Positions 40,510-49,853 of a DNA stretch of 64,000 nt are shown here, piece by piece; within the stretch, counting starts at the first letter, position 1, and the number at the start of each line of letters is the position of its first letter. The stretch is taken from contig OZ244931.1 in NCBI GenBank assembly GCA_965222215.1, forward strand, positions 1,674,001 to 1,738,000. Direction: 5' to 3'. The notes below the pieces were generated by a model. The model did not search any database. It was not told the DNA's origin and saw only the letters and a list, made by a program, of their open reading frames with translations. Made by a program: the position numbers and the translations under genes. Origin of the DNA: JABJAG01 sp965222215 (GTDB lineage: Bacteria; Pseudomonadota; Alphaproteobacteria; UBA6615).

Positions 40510-41954
40510 GCAGCACGACCATTCTGGTCGCGGATGACGACCGGAGTATCCGCACCGTCCTGAGCCAGGCGCTCGGCCGCGCCGGCCACGATGTCCGCAC
40601 CACCGGAACGGCAGCCAATCTGTGGCGCTGGATATCCGACGGAGAGGGCGATCTCGTCATCACGGATGTGGTGATGCCCGACGAAAACGGCCTCGACCTC
40701 ATCCCGCGGATACGCAAGATCCGCCCGGACCTCCGGATCATCGTGATGAGCGCGCAGAACACGTTGCTGACGGCCGTTCGCGCGACCGAACGCGGCGCGT
40801 TCGAGTATTTGCCGAAACCGTTCGACCTGAAGGAGGTCCAGGAGGTCGTCCAGCGTGCGCTGTCCGAGCGTGAGGCTTCGCGCGACAAGAAGGCCGTGCT
40901 GCCGGAAGGCGAGGACGAGGAATTGCCGCTGATCGGCCGATCCGCGGCGATGCAGGACATCTATCGGGTGCTCGCCCGCCTGATGAACACCGATCTCACG
41001 GTGATGATCGCGGGTGAATCGGGAACGGGCAAGGAACTGGTCGCACGCGCCCTGCATGACTACGGCAAGCGACGGTTCGGACCGTTCGTCGCGATCAACA
41101 TGGCGGCAATCCCGCGCGAACTGATCGAAAGCGAACTGTTCGGTCACGAGAAGGGGGCCTTCACCGGCGCGACCAATCGCTATGCGGGGCGGTTCGAGCA
41201 GGCCGAGGGCGGCACCCTGTTCCTCGATGAAATCGGCGATATGCCGATCGAGGCGCAAACCCGGCTCCTGCGTGTCCTGCAGGAAGGCGAATACACGACA
41301 GTCGGCGGGCGAACGCCCATATCGACCAATGTGCGCATCGTCGCGGCGACCCACCGCGATTTGCGCGCGGCGGTCCGGCAGGGGCTTTTCCGGGAAGACC
41401 TGTACTACCGGCTGAATGTGGTCCCGCTTCGAATTCCACCGCTGCGCGAACGCACCGAGGATATCCCCGAGCTCGTCGCGCATTTCCTGTCGAATGCGGA
41501 AGCGGACGGCATGCCGCCCAAGAACTTCCTGCCGGAAGCGATGGAGCGACTTCGCGACTACCGCTGGCCGGGCAACGTCCGCGAACTCGAGAATCTCGTT
41601 CAGCGACTGGCGGCGCTCTACAGCCAGGACGTCGTGAATGTCGAGATGATCGAGGCGGAGCTGGCGCATTCGGCGCCGGCAAGCGCGACCGAAGCGAGAA
41701 ACGAGGAAGAATCGCTTTCGGATGCCATCGAGCGGCATCTGCGGACCTACTTTTCGGCTCATCGCGACGGCTTGCCGGCCGAAGGTCTCTACGGCCGGGT
41801 GTTGCACGAGATGGAACGCCCGCTGATCACACTGTCGCTTGAAGCCACGCGCGGCAATCAGGTCAAGGCGGCCAGCCTGCTGGGACTCAATAGGAACACA
41901 TTGCGCAAGAAAATCCGTGAGTTAGACATAGATGTTGTCCGCGGCGTAAAGTAG
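40506..41954 (+). CDS. ntrC: Nitrogen regulation response regulator NtrC
   Basis: Sigma-54-dependent activator of nitrogen-scavenging genes. The 482-aa protein has a receiver domain with the phospho-Asp in VITDVVMPDENG (D54), an AAA+ domain with Walker A IAGESGTGKELVARALH, the sigma-54 contact loop GHEKGAFTGATN and the DEIGDMP Walker B, then a Fis-type helix-turn-helix ending ASLLGLNRNTLRKKI. All key residues are intact, so it should be functional with RpoN. Confidence 0.97.
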   Translation: MSSTTILVADDDRSIRTVLSQALGRAGHDVRTTGTAANLWRWISDGEGDLVITDVVMPDENGLDLIPRIRKIRPDLRIIVMSAQNTLLTAVRATERGAFEYLPKPFDLKEVQEVVQRALSEREASRDKKAVLPEGEDEELPLIGRSAAMQDIYRVLARLMNTDLTVMIAGESGTGKELVARALHDYGKRRFGPFVAINMAAIPRELIESELFGHEKGAFTGATNRYAGRFEQAEGGTLFLDEIGDMPIEAQTRLLRVLQEGEYTTVGGRTPISTNVRIVAATHRDLRAAVRQGLFREDLYYRLNVVPLRIPPLRERTEDIPELVAHFLSNAEADGMPPKNFLPEAMERLRDYRWPGNVRELENLVQRLAALYSQDVVNVEMIEAELAHSAPASATEARNEEESLSDAIERHLRTYFSAHRDGLPAEGLYGRVLHEMERPLITLSLEATRGNQVKAASLLGLNRNTLRKKIRELDIDVVRGVK

Positions 41955-42023
41955 CGCGGCCGCGTCGTACGGAGATTGCGACATCGCCGGAGCGCGCCCG
42001 GCGCGCGTGTGACCGAGCTTCTG

Positions 42024-44345
42024 ATGAGCGATGACATAACCCCACCAAACGCGTTTCGCCGCGGCACCTACGTGTCGTCCGACGCGCCGTCGGAATATCC
42101 GGGCGGTGTGGCCAAGCGTGGCGGCTTCTGGGGCAACCTCGTTTCCTGGAGCCGGAGCGCGGGGCTGGGACGCCGTATAGCGATCGTCCTGATGGTCTGC
42201 TCCGTGTTTGCCGGCCTGGGTACGTTTTTCGCCCTGACCGGCAACACAACGTTCGGGCTTGGTGAAGACGCTCTGTTCGTTTTTCTCATTGTCGATCTGG
42301 CTCTCGTGCTGGCGCTTGGCGCGGCGGTCAGCCTGGGCCTCGTACGCATCTGGGCTCAACGGCGTGCTGGCCTCGCGGGCGCGCGTCTTCACGTGCGGCT
42401 TGTCGGGCTGTTTTCTTTCGTGGCCATCACGCCGGCGATCCTTGTGGCGGTCCTGGCGGCGCTGTTTTTCAACCTTGTGGTCGAGAGCTGGTTCAGCGAA
42501 CGGGTCCGCGAAGCCGTCGAAAGCTCGGTTCTGGTCTCGGAAGCCTATCTGGACGAGCACCGCCAGAGCATTCGCTCCGACGCGCTGGCGATCGCGGATG
42601 AAATCAACAAGACCTGGCCGGGAATCTCGCTCGATCCGCAGCGCGCGCGTGAAATTATCGAGGATGAGTCCGAAGTACGGTCCGTGCCGGGGGCGGTGCT
42701 GTTCGACAGGACGGGCCGGGTCATAGCGCGGGCCGGATTTACCTCGTCGTTGCTGTTCGATCTTCCGCCGACACTTGCCATTGCGGATGCGGCGCAGGGC
42801 CAGCCCGTGGTTCTGACGAGCGAGAACGAGGACCGGGTTCGCGCTCTCGTCGGTCTAAACACCCGACCGCAGGCCTTCCTGTATGTCGGGCGTTTCATCG
42901 ACCCGAATGTCTTGCGCTACCGCGAGACGACAAAGCGGGCCGCGAGCGAATATGCCCGCGCCGAGACACGCCGTTCGCGTCTGGAACTGGAGCTGGCGGC
43001 GATTTTTGTCATCGTAACCCTTCTGCTGTTGCTTACGGCGGTCGGCGTCGGCCTTGGTTTCGCCAACCGTTTGTCGCGCCATATCGCCAATCTCGTGCAA
43101 GCGGCAGAGATGGTGCGCTCGGGCAATCTGGGGGTGCGCCTGCGCGAAGAAACCAGCGCGGACGACGAGATCGGCATGCTCACGCGCTCGTTCAACCGTA
43201 TGACCCGGCAGTTGGACGAACAGCGCGGCGAACTGACCGAGGCCAACCGGCAGCTTGAGGATCGCCGCCGGTTTACCGAAGCGGTCCTGGCCGGCGTGTC
43301 GGCCGGCGTTATTGGCCTCGACCGTTCGGGGCGGGTGAACCTGCCGAACCGCCCGGCGACGGCCCTGCTGGGCGTCGGGCTCGAGGAGCTGATGGGCCGC
43401 CCGCTCGCCGATACGATTCCGGAGTTTGCCGATGTCGTGGACCAGGCTATCTCCGACCCGGACCGGCTCATCGAGGATGAAATCACCGTCGTAACGGAAG
43501 AAGGAAAGCTGACGTTGCATGTCCGCATCGCGGCCGAACGGGACGGGCGCGGAGACGTGATCGGTTTCGTGGTGACCTTTGACGATGTGACGGAATTGCA
43601 GTCCGCGCAGCGCAAGGCGGCCTGGGCCGATGTGGCGCGGCGGATCGCCCACGAGATCAAGAATCCGCTGACGCCGATTCAACTCTCGGCGGAACGCCTG
43701 AAGCGAAAATATCTCGACGAGGTCAAGAGTGACCCGGAAACCTTTGCCCAATGCACCGACACGATCGTTCGCCAGGTCGGCGATATCGGTCGAATGGTCG
43801 ACGAGTTTTCCTCATTCGCAAGAATGCCGAATGCAGTCATGGAGCGTGCGGACCTCGTCAAGGTTTGCCGCGAGGCGCTGTTTTTGCAGCAGCAGGCGCA
43901 TCGTGGCATTGAATTCGAGGTGGATATGCCCGGCGACGCCGTCTTTGCCGAATGCGACAAGGGGCTGCTCAGTCAGGCCCTGACGAACCTTTTGCAGAAT
44001 GCGGTGGATGCGATCGACGGTCGCGCGAAGGAGAATCCCGAAACCGGCTGGATATCGCTGCGTTTGTCCGAATCGGTTGCCAAAGCGTCGATAGTCGTTG
44101 AAGACAACGGGCGGGGGTTACCCGAGAAGGAACGTGATCGTTTGACGGAACCTTATGTGACCACACGGACGAAAGGGACCGGTTTGGGGCTCGCGATTGT
44201 TTCTCGGATCGTCGAACAGCATGGCGGCACAATCCGTCTCGAAGACCGGCCCGGCGAAACGGGCGCTCGCGTGTCGCTTGTGCTGCCTCTGGAACAATCA
44301 CACCGCACGTCCGCTGCAGACGAAAGACGAGCGACCGACCGCTAA
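42024..44345 (+). CDS. ntrY: Nitrogen regulation sensor histidine kinase NtrY
   Basis: Membrane sensor kinase, partner of NtrX; linked to nitrogen, redox and envelope responses in alphaproteobacteria. The 773-aa protein has membrane helices near 55-75, 85-105, 125-150 and 325-350 with a periplasmic loop between the last two. HAMP (ANRLSRHIANLVQAAEMV), PAS (~420-525), the H-box RRIAHEIKNPLTPIQLSAER (H543), N-box LTNLLQNAVDAID and G-box GTGLGLAIVSRIV follow. The ATG at 42024 was taken; a GTG at 42009 is also possible. Confidence 0.94.
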   Translation: MSDDITPPNAFRRGTYVSSDAPSEYPGGVAKRGGFWGNLVSWSRSAGLGRRIAIVLMVCSVFAGLGTFFALTGNTTFGLGEDALFVFLIVDLALVLALGAAVSLGLVRIWAQRRAGLAGARLHVRLVGLFSFVAITPAILVAVLAALFFNLVVESWFSERVREAVESSVLVSEAYLDEHRQSIRSDALAIADEINKTWPGISLDPQRAREIIEDESEVRSVPGAVLFDRTGRVIARAGFTSSLLFDLPPTLAIADAAQGQPVVLTSENEDRVRALVGLNTRPQAFLYVGRFIDPNVLRYRETTKRAASEYARAETRRSRLELELAAIFVIVTLLLLLTAVGVGLGFANRLSRHIANLVQAAEMVRSGNLGVRLREETSADDEIGMLTRSFNRMTRQLDEQRGELTEANRQLEDRRRFTEAVLAGVSAGVIGLDRSGRVNLPNRPATALLGVGLEELMGRPLADTIPEFADVVDQAISDPDRLIEDEITVVTEEGKLTLHVRIAAERDGRGDVIGFVVTFDDVTELQSAQRKAAWADVARRIAHEIKNPLTPIQLSAERLKRKYLDEVKSDPETFAQCTDTIVRQVGDIGRMVDEFSSFARMPNAVMERADLVKVCREALFLQQQAHRGIEFEVDMPGDAVFAECDKGLLSQALTNLLQNAVDAIDGRAKENPETGWISLRLSESVAKASIVVEDNGRGLPEKERDRLTEPYVTTRTKGTGLGLAIVSRIVEQHGGTIRLEDRPGETGARVSLVLPLEQSHRTSAADERRATDR

Positions 44346-44348
44346 GCC

Positions 44349-45749
44349 ATGGCCGACGATATTCTGATAGTCGACGACGAGGACGATATCCGGCTGCTGA
44401 TATCCGGGGTCCTCGAAGACGAGGGGTACGAGACCCGCGAAGCCAAGGATTCGGAGTCCGCGCTCGAACAGATCGCCGCGCGGCGGCCCAACCTTGTGAT
44501 TCTCGATATCTGGCTCGAAGGCAGCCGGCTCGACGGGATGGAGTTGCTGCACATCATCCGGCGCGAACATCCGGGAGTTCCCCTGGTCATGATCAGCGGG
44601 CACGGTTCGATCGAAACAGCGGTGCAGGCGATCAAGGTCGGTGCCTACGACTATATCGAGAAGCCGTTCAAGACCGACCGGTTGATCCTGATCGTCTCGC
44701 GCGCCATCGAAGCGGCGCGACTGCGGCGTGAGAACCGCGAACTGCGTTTGCGCGCCGGCCCCGAAACGGAGCTGATCGGCGAGACGGCGTCGATGGCGCA
44801 GTTGCGGCAGTCGGTCGACAAGGTGGCGCCCACAGGCAGCAGGGTCCTGATCAGCGGCTCCGCCGGGGCCGGCAAGGAAGTGGTCGCTCGGATGTTGCAT
44901 GCTCATTCGCGCCGCGCGGACCAGCCTTTCGTCGTGGTCAACTGTGCGGCGATGGCGCCGGAGCGAATGGAATCCGAACTGTTCGGGGTCGAGGCGTCCC
45001 GCGCCTCCGGCGAAGAGGGCCGGAAGATCGGTCTTTTGGAGCAGGCACATAACGGGACATTGCTGTTCGACGAAATCGGTGACATGCCGCTGGAGACCCA
45101 GGGGAAGATCGTGCGCGTCCTGCAGGACCAGACCTTCCAGCCGGTCGGGGGGCAGCGAAAGATTCAAGTCGATGTCCGCGTGGTGGCGACCACCACGCGC
45201 GATCTTCAACAGGAGATTGCGGACGGGCAATTCCGCGAAGACCTTTTCTATCGGCTGAGTGTGGTGCCGCTTGAGGTGCCGGACCTTGCCGAACGGCGCG
45301 AGGATATTCCGAAGCTGGCGGATCATTTCATCCGCCGCTCGGCCGAGACGGGCGGCATGCCGACGCGCCGCATCGGGCCGGACGCCATGTCTGCGCTGCA
45401 GGCGCATGACTGGCCCGGAAATGTCCGCCAGCTTCGCAACGTCATCGAATGGCTGATGATCATGGCGCCGTCCGATCCACATCAGCCCATTCGCGCCGAC
45501 ATGCTGCCGCCGGAACTGACGGAAAAGGCGCCGAAAGCGCTACAGGGCGCGGGCCAGACCGAATTCCTCAGCCTGTCATTGCGTGACGCGCGCGAAGAAT
45601 TCGAGAGGCAGTATCTGGAAGCGCAGATCAATCGTTTCGGTGGTAATGTGTCGAAGACCGCAACCTTCGTCGGCATGGAGCGTTCGGCTTTGCATCGAAA
45701 GCTGAAGTCGCTCGGCGTTCAGGGGCCGACGATACGAAACTCGGACTAG
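44349..45749 (+). CDS. ntrX: Response regulator NtrX lacking the GAFTGA loop
   Basis: DNA-binding regulator phosphorylated by NtrY. The 466-aa protein has a receiver domain with phospho-Asp in LVILDIWLEGSRLDG (D53), an AAA+ domain with Walker A ISGSAGAGKEVVARMLH and Walker B LLFDEIGDMP, and a Fis-type helix-turn-helix (NVSKTATFVGMERSALHRKL). Where NtrC has GAFTGA, this protein reads FGVEASRASGEEGRKIG, so the sigma-54 contact loop is missing. NtrX proteins of this class are thought to act with the housekeeping sigma factor. It starts 3 bases after ntrY. Confidence 0.94.
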   Translation: MADDILIVDDEDDIRLLISGVLEDEGYETREAKDSESALEQIAARRPNLVILDIWLEGSRLDGMELLHIIRREHPGVPLVMISGHGSIETAVQAIKVGAYDYIEKPFKTDRLILIVSRAIEAARLRRENRELRLRAGPETELIGETASMAQLRQSVDKVAPTGSRVLISGSAGAGKEVVARMLHAHSRRADQPFVVVNCAAMAPERMESELFGVEASRASGEEGRKIGLLEQAHNGTLLFDEIGDMPLETQGKIVRVLQDQTFQPVGGQRKIQVDVRVVATTTRDLQQEIADGQFREDLFYRLSVVPLEVPDLAERREDIPKLADHFIRRSAETGGMPTRRIGPDAMSALQAHDWPGNVRQLRNVIEWLMIMAPSDPHQPIRADMLPPELTEKAPKALQGAGQTEFLSLSLRDAREEFERQYLEAQINRFGGNVSKTATFVGMERSALHRKLKSLGVQGPTIRNSD

Positions 45750-45812
45750 GGGCCAGCATTCGCGCGCGTTTGACGAAATTTCGTCACGCCGTTCGATACT
45801 CGGGAATTTCCT

Positions 45813-47189
45813 ATGAAAGCGATTATTTGCGGCGGCGGCCAGGTCGGCTCCAGCATTGCACGCGAACTTGCGGCGGAACGGGTCGACGTCACCGTTATCG
45901 ACCAAAGTCCGGACCTGATTCGGCGGATTCGCGACACGCTGGACGTCACCGCCATGGTCGGGTTTGCCTCCCATCCGGACGTGCTTGAAGCCGCCGGCGC
46001 GCGCGATGCGGACATGATCGTGGCCGTGACGTTCGCTGACGAAGTGAACATGATCGCGTGCCAGGTCGCACACTCGCTTTTCGATGTGCCCATGAAAATC
46101 GCGCGCGTGCGGGCACAGAGTTACCGAAACCCGATCTGGTCGGACCTGTTTTCGCGCGACCACATGCCTATCGACGTGATCATTTCGCCGGAGATCGAGG
46201 TGGCGCGCGCCATCAGTCGGCGTTTCACGGTCCCCGGCTCGTTCGAGATGATTCCACTGGCCGAAAACCGGCTCCGCCTGATCGGCGTGCGCTGCGAGAA
46301 TAACTGTCCCATCCTCGACACGCCGCTACGCCAGCTCACGACGCTTTTTCCGGACCTGCGACTATCGACGATCGGAATCATCCGTGAAGGCAAGCCGATC
46401 GTGCCGACGGGCGACGACCACCTGGAAGTCGGCGACGAGGTCTATATTGTCGTCGACGCGGAACATGTGCCGCGCTCAATGGCGGCGTTCGGCCATGACG
46501 AACCCGAAGCGCGGCGAGTGGTCATCATCGGCGGCGGGAACATCGGCCAGAGCCTCGCGCAAGATATCGAGGAGCAATTTTCCGGCGTATCGGCTCGCCT
46601 GATCGAGCTGGACAAGGAACGCGCCCAGAGCGCGGCCCAGGCCTTGTCCAAAACCACCGTCATCAATGGCGATGCGCTCGATCCCGATATCCTCGGCGAG
46701 GCGAACATCAGCAAGACCAGTACGGTCGTGGCGGTCACCAACGACGACGAGGTGAATATTCTCGCCTCCCTGCTGGCAAAGCGGTACGGGGCGGAACGCG
46801 CCGTAACCCTGGTCAACAGCAATACCTACAACCCGTTGCTGGCGCCGCTGGGTATCGATGTGGTCGTGAACCCGCGCGTGATTACGGTCTCGACGATCCT
46901 TCAGGTAATTCGCCGCGGACGTATCAGATCGGTGCACTCCATCGGCGAGAACTTCGGCGAGGTGATCGAGGCCGAAGCGCTGGAGACATCGAGCCTCGTC
47001 GGGCAACCCATCAAGGACGCGAAGCTGCCTCAAGGCGTGATCGTGTCGGCAGTGATCCGTGACGGTGAGGTCATCATGGTCGACAAGGAAACGGTCATCA
47101 ATGTGGGTGACCGGGTGATCCTTTTCGCGACCAAGGATGCTGTCCGCAAGGTGGAGCGGATGTTTGCCGTCCGCCTTGAGTTTTTTTAG
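45813..47189 (+). CDS. trkA: Trk system potassium uptake protein TrkA
   Basis: Cytosolic NAD(H)-binding regulator of the Trk K+ channel. The 458-aa protein has two copies of RCK_N plus RCK_C. The first Rossmann motif is AIICGGGQVGSSIARELAAE and the second is RVVIIGGGNIGQSLAQDIEE. The length and duplicated layout are those of TrkA, not the single-domain KtrA. No trkH/trkG is in the window. The order ntrX-trkA-transaminase-hfq is common in this lineage. Confidence 0.95.
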   Translation: MKAIICGGGQVGSSIARELAAERVDVTVIDQSPDLIRRIRDTLDVTAMVGFASHPDVLEAAGARDADMIVAVTFADEVNMIACQVAHSLFDVPMKIARVRAQSYRNPIWSDLFSRDHMPIDVIISPEIEVARAISRRFTVPGSFEMIPLAENRLRLIGVRCENNCPILDTPLRQLTTLFPDLRLSTIGIIREGKPIVPTGDDHLEVGDEVYIVVDAEHVPRSMAAFGHDEPEARRVVIIGGGNIGQSLAQDIEEQFSGVSARLIELDKERAQSAAQALSKTTVINGDALDPDILGEANISKTSTVVAVTNDDEVNILASLLAKRYGAERAVTLVNSNTYNPLLAPLGIDVVVNPRVITVSTILQVIRRGRIRSVHSIGENFGEVIEAEALETSSLVGQPIKDAKLPQGVIVSAVIRDGEVIMVDKETVINVGDRVILFATKDAVRKVERMFAVRLEFF

Positions 47190-47206
47190 AGGCGCGGAGC
47201 AGGGCA

Positions 47207-48076
47207 TTGCCGAGGATTGCTTACGTCAACGGGCGGTATGTCGACCACCGCATGGCATCGGTCCATGTGGAAGATCGTGGCTACCAGTTTGCCGACGGGG
47301 TCTACGAGGTCATCCATCTGTTCCGCAATCGCCTGATCGACGAAGAGCCGCACCTCGATCGTCTGGATCGTTCCCTGGGTGAGCTCGATATGGCATGGCC
47401 CATGAGCCGTTCCGCGATGAAGGTCGCCATGCGCGAAATCGTTCGTCGCAACAGTTTTGCGACCGGCCTCCTGTACATCCAGGTGACACGCGGTGTCGCC
47501 CGCCGGGACCACAAGTTTCCGGAACAACCGGTGTCGTCGATTGTGGTGACGGTGCGTCCCATACCTGAATTCCCCGACGATATGCGTGAGCAGGGTGTCA
47601 ACGTCGTGACGATCGAGGACATTCGCTGGGCGCGATGCGATATCAAATCCGTTTCGCTGCTGCCGAATGTTCTGGGCAAGCAGCAGGCAGCCGAAGCCGG
47701 TGCGTACGAAGCCTGGATGTTCGATGACGATGGGTTCATTACCGAGGGTACGTCGTCGAACGCCTGGATAGTCACGGGGGAGGGAACGCTGGTCACCCGC
47801 CCGGCGGCCAACGACATCCTGCGGGGAATTACCCGTCAGGCTATCCTGAAGCTCGCGGATGAACTCGAAATTCCATTCGAGGAACGAAAGTTCACGCGCG
47901 AAGAGGCCTGGACGGCGCGCGAGGCGTTCATGAGCAATTCGTCACATTTCGTGACCCCGGTGACGCGGATTGACGATGCGGTCATTGCGAATGGCCGTCC
48001 CGGTACGCTCAGTTCTGCATTGCATGATCGGTATCTCGAATTCATGCTAGAATTTCATGTACTTGAAGAGGTTTGA
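47207..48076 (+). CDS. dat: D-amino-acid transaminase
   Basis: Fold-type IV PLP aminotransferase making D-alanine or D-glutamate for peptidoglycan. The 289-aa protein has MASVHVEDRGYQFADGVYEV, the PLP-Lys in RCDIKSVSLLPNVLGKQQA, and TEGTSSNAWIVTGEG at the cofactor phosphate. The branched-chain transaminase family is a close relative, but this motif set fits Dat best. A TTG start at 47207 is preceded by GGAGCAGGG and gives PRIAYVNGRYVDH; no ATG lies close by, so TTG is likely. Confidence 0.88.
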   Translation: MPRIAYVNGRYVDHRMASVHVEDRGYQFADGVYEVIHLFRNRLIDEEPHLDRLDRSLGELDMAWPMSRSAMKVAMREIVRRNSFATGLLYIQVTRGVARRDHKFPEQPVSSIVVTVRPIPEFPDDMREQGVNVVTIEDIRWARCDIKSVSLLPNVLGKQQAAEAGAYEAWMFDDDGFITEGTSSNAWIVTGEGTLVTRPAANDILRGITRQAILKLADELEIPFEERKFTREEAWTAREAFMSNSSHFVTPVTRIDDAVIANGRPGTLSSALHDRYLEFMLEFHVLEEV

Positions 48077-48166
48077 TGCGGAATCCGAACATTTCCGGTC
48101 TTTCGGACTGGAAATCCGGCTTCCAAGGACTCACGTATAGAGGCGTATCGGCGGGCGTTTGCCGCC

Positions 48167-48195
48167 TTAACCTACTAACCCGAAGCACGCATAAT
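48167..48195 (+). promoter_or_regulatory. Candidate hfq promoter
   Basis: TTAACC (48167-48172), a 17-base spacer and CATAAT (48190-48195) match a sigma-70 promoter moderately well, 36 bases before the hfq ATG. A GGCGG...CCGCC stem just upstream (48150-48166) may end the transaminase message. Confidence 0.4.
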
Positions 48196-48230
48196 ACAAC
48201 CCAAACAAGAATACGGCTGAGGTAAAAAAG

Positions 48231-48494
48231 ATGGCTGCTGAACGGTCACAGAACGTTCAGGACGTTTTCCTGAACCACATTCGCAAGAACAAAACGCCCG
48301 TGACGATCTTTCTGGTCAACGGGGTGAAACTGCAGGGTGTCGTCACGTGGTTCGACAACTTCTGCGTTCTCTTGCGGCGCGACGCGCACTCGCAACTGGT
48401 TTACAAGCACGCGATTTCGACGGTGATGCCCTCGATGCCCGTGCAGCTGTTCGAACCGGAAACCGAAGATCACGAGGCCGAAGCGGCCGAGTAG
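48231..48494 (+). CDS. hfq: RNA chaperone Hfq
   Basis: Hexameric Sm-like protein pairing small RNAs with messages. The 87-aa protein has QDVFLNHIRKNKTPVTIFLV (Sm1 face), GVKLQGVVTWFDNF and the Sm2 motif LVYKHAISTVMPS, with a short acidic C-terminal tail. GAGGTAAAAAAG precedes the ATG. hflX follows after 9 bases, as in many Proteobacteria. Confidence 0.98.
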   Translation: MAAERSQNVQDVFLNHIRKNKTPVTIFLVNGVKLQGVVTWFDNFCVLLRRDAHSQLVYKHAISTVMPSMPVQLFEPETEDHEAEAAE

Positions 48495-48503
48495 TCGCCG
48501 GTT

Positions 48504-49853
48504 TTGGCGTACAACGACCCGCACACCAACGGAAGCGACGGCGGTCACCAGACGCGCGCTGTCGTTCTGCAACCCGTGATACGGGACCGTGGCCCGCATT
48601 CGGCGGATCGCGACCCCGAGGTGTTGCTCGAAGAAACGGCCGGTCTTGCCCGTGCCATCGACCTCGACCTGGCCGCGTGCCGCGTGGTCACGCTCAACCG
48701 TCCCCGGCCGGCAACGCTGTTCGGCGAAGGTGTCGTCGACGAGGTGCATGACCGTGTCAAAGCCGAGGAGGCGGGCCTCGTAATCGTCGGCGGCCCGCTT
48801 TCGCCGGTGCAGCAACGCAACCTCGAACGTGCCTGGTCCTGCAAGGTGATCGACCGGACGGGGCTTATCCTCGAAATATTCGGTGCCCGCGCACGCACCC
48901 GGGAAGGCCAGCTGCAGGTTGAACTTGCAGCGTTGACCTATCAACGCAGCCGTCTTGTGAGGTCCTGGACCCATCTTGAGCGTCAGCGCGGCGGGTTCGG
49001 ATTCGTGGGCGGGCCGGGTGAAAGCCAGATCGAACTCGACCGCCGGATGATCGACGACCGGATCGCCCGGCTCAAACGTGACCTGGACCAGGTTCGCCGC
49101 ACGCGGGGATTGCACAGACGGGCCCGGGAACGGGTGCCGTATCCGCTGATCGCGCTTGTCGGCTACACGAACGCGGGCAAATCGACCCTGTTCAACCGGC
49201 TGACGCGCGCCGATATCTACGCTGAAGACATGCTGTTCGCGACCCTCGATCCAACGATGCGCCAGCTCGAACTCCCGTCGGGCAGGACCGCGATTCTTTC
49301 AGATACGGTCGGCTTTATCTCTGAACTGCCCCACGACCTCGTGGCCGCGTTCCGCGCGACCCTCGAGGAAGTCGTGGCGGCGGATATCATACTTCACGTC
49401 CGCGATTGCGCCGATCCCGATACAGAAGGCCAGCGGCAGGACGTCGAGGAAATCCTGAAGAACCTCATCGCGCAGCCGGATCAGGATGACGACGGGAAGT
49501 CGCCGGTCCGTATTGAGGTCCTGAACAAGACCGATCTGCTTCCGCCTGACGAACTGGTGGAGATCCAGGCGCGCGCCGATCGATCGGCGGACATTGTCGC
49601 GCTGTCTGCCGCGAGCGGTGCTGGATGCGATGCATTGCTGACGACGATCGATGATGCCCTTGCGGCGTTTGACTCGGTGGCCGATGTCGAAGTGGATTTG
49701 AGTGACGGCGCGACCATGGCCTGGCTTTACGAAAAAGGTGAAGTCCTGGCGCGGGAGGACGACGGCATGCAAAGCCGTTTGACCGTGCGCCTGGCACCCC
49801 GCGACCTTGCCCGTTTGCACAAACAGCAAGGCAAAGACGGTTCATCCGCATGA
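48504..49853 (+). CDS. hflX: GTPase HflX
   Basis: Ribosome-binding GTPase that rescues stalled or heat-damaged ribosomes. The 449-aa protein has an N-terminal HflX domain (~20-195), and a GTPase domain with P-loop LVGYTNAGKSTLFNRL, the G3 region LSDTVGFISELPHDLV, NKTD and SAASGAG. I used TTG at 48504 because it is close to the hfq stop and gives a normal N-terminal length; a later internal start cannot be ruled out. The stop overlaps the next gene by 4 bases (ATGA). Confidence 0.94.
   Translation: MAYNDPHTNGSDGGHQTRAVVLQPVIRDRGPHSADRDPEVLLEETAGLARAIDLDLAACRVVTLNRPRPATLFGEGVVDEVHDRVKAEEAGLVIVGGPLSPVQQRNLERAWSCKVIDRTGLILEIFGARARTREGQLQVELAALTYQRSRLVRSWTHLERQRGGFGFVGGPGESQIELDRRMIDDRIARLKRDLDQVRRTRGLHRRARERVPYPLIALVGYTNAGKSTLFNRLTRADIYAEDMLFATLDPTMRQLELPSGRTAILSDTVGFISELPHDLVAAFRATLEEVVAADIILHVRDCADPDTEGQRQDVEEILKNLIAQPDQDDDGKSPVRIEVLNKTDLLPPDELVEIQARADRSADIVALSAASGAGCDALLTTIDDALAAFDSVADVEVDLSDGATMAWLYEKGEVLAREDDGMQSRLTVRLAPRDLARLHKQQGKDGSSA

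Noticed and set aside
40134..41807. 557-codon open frame antisense to ntrC
   Set aside because: Shadow frame over a well-conserved regulator, without start context or motifs.
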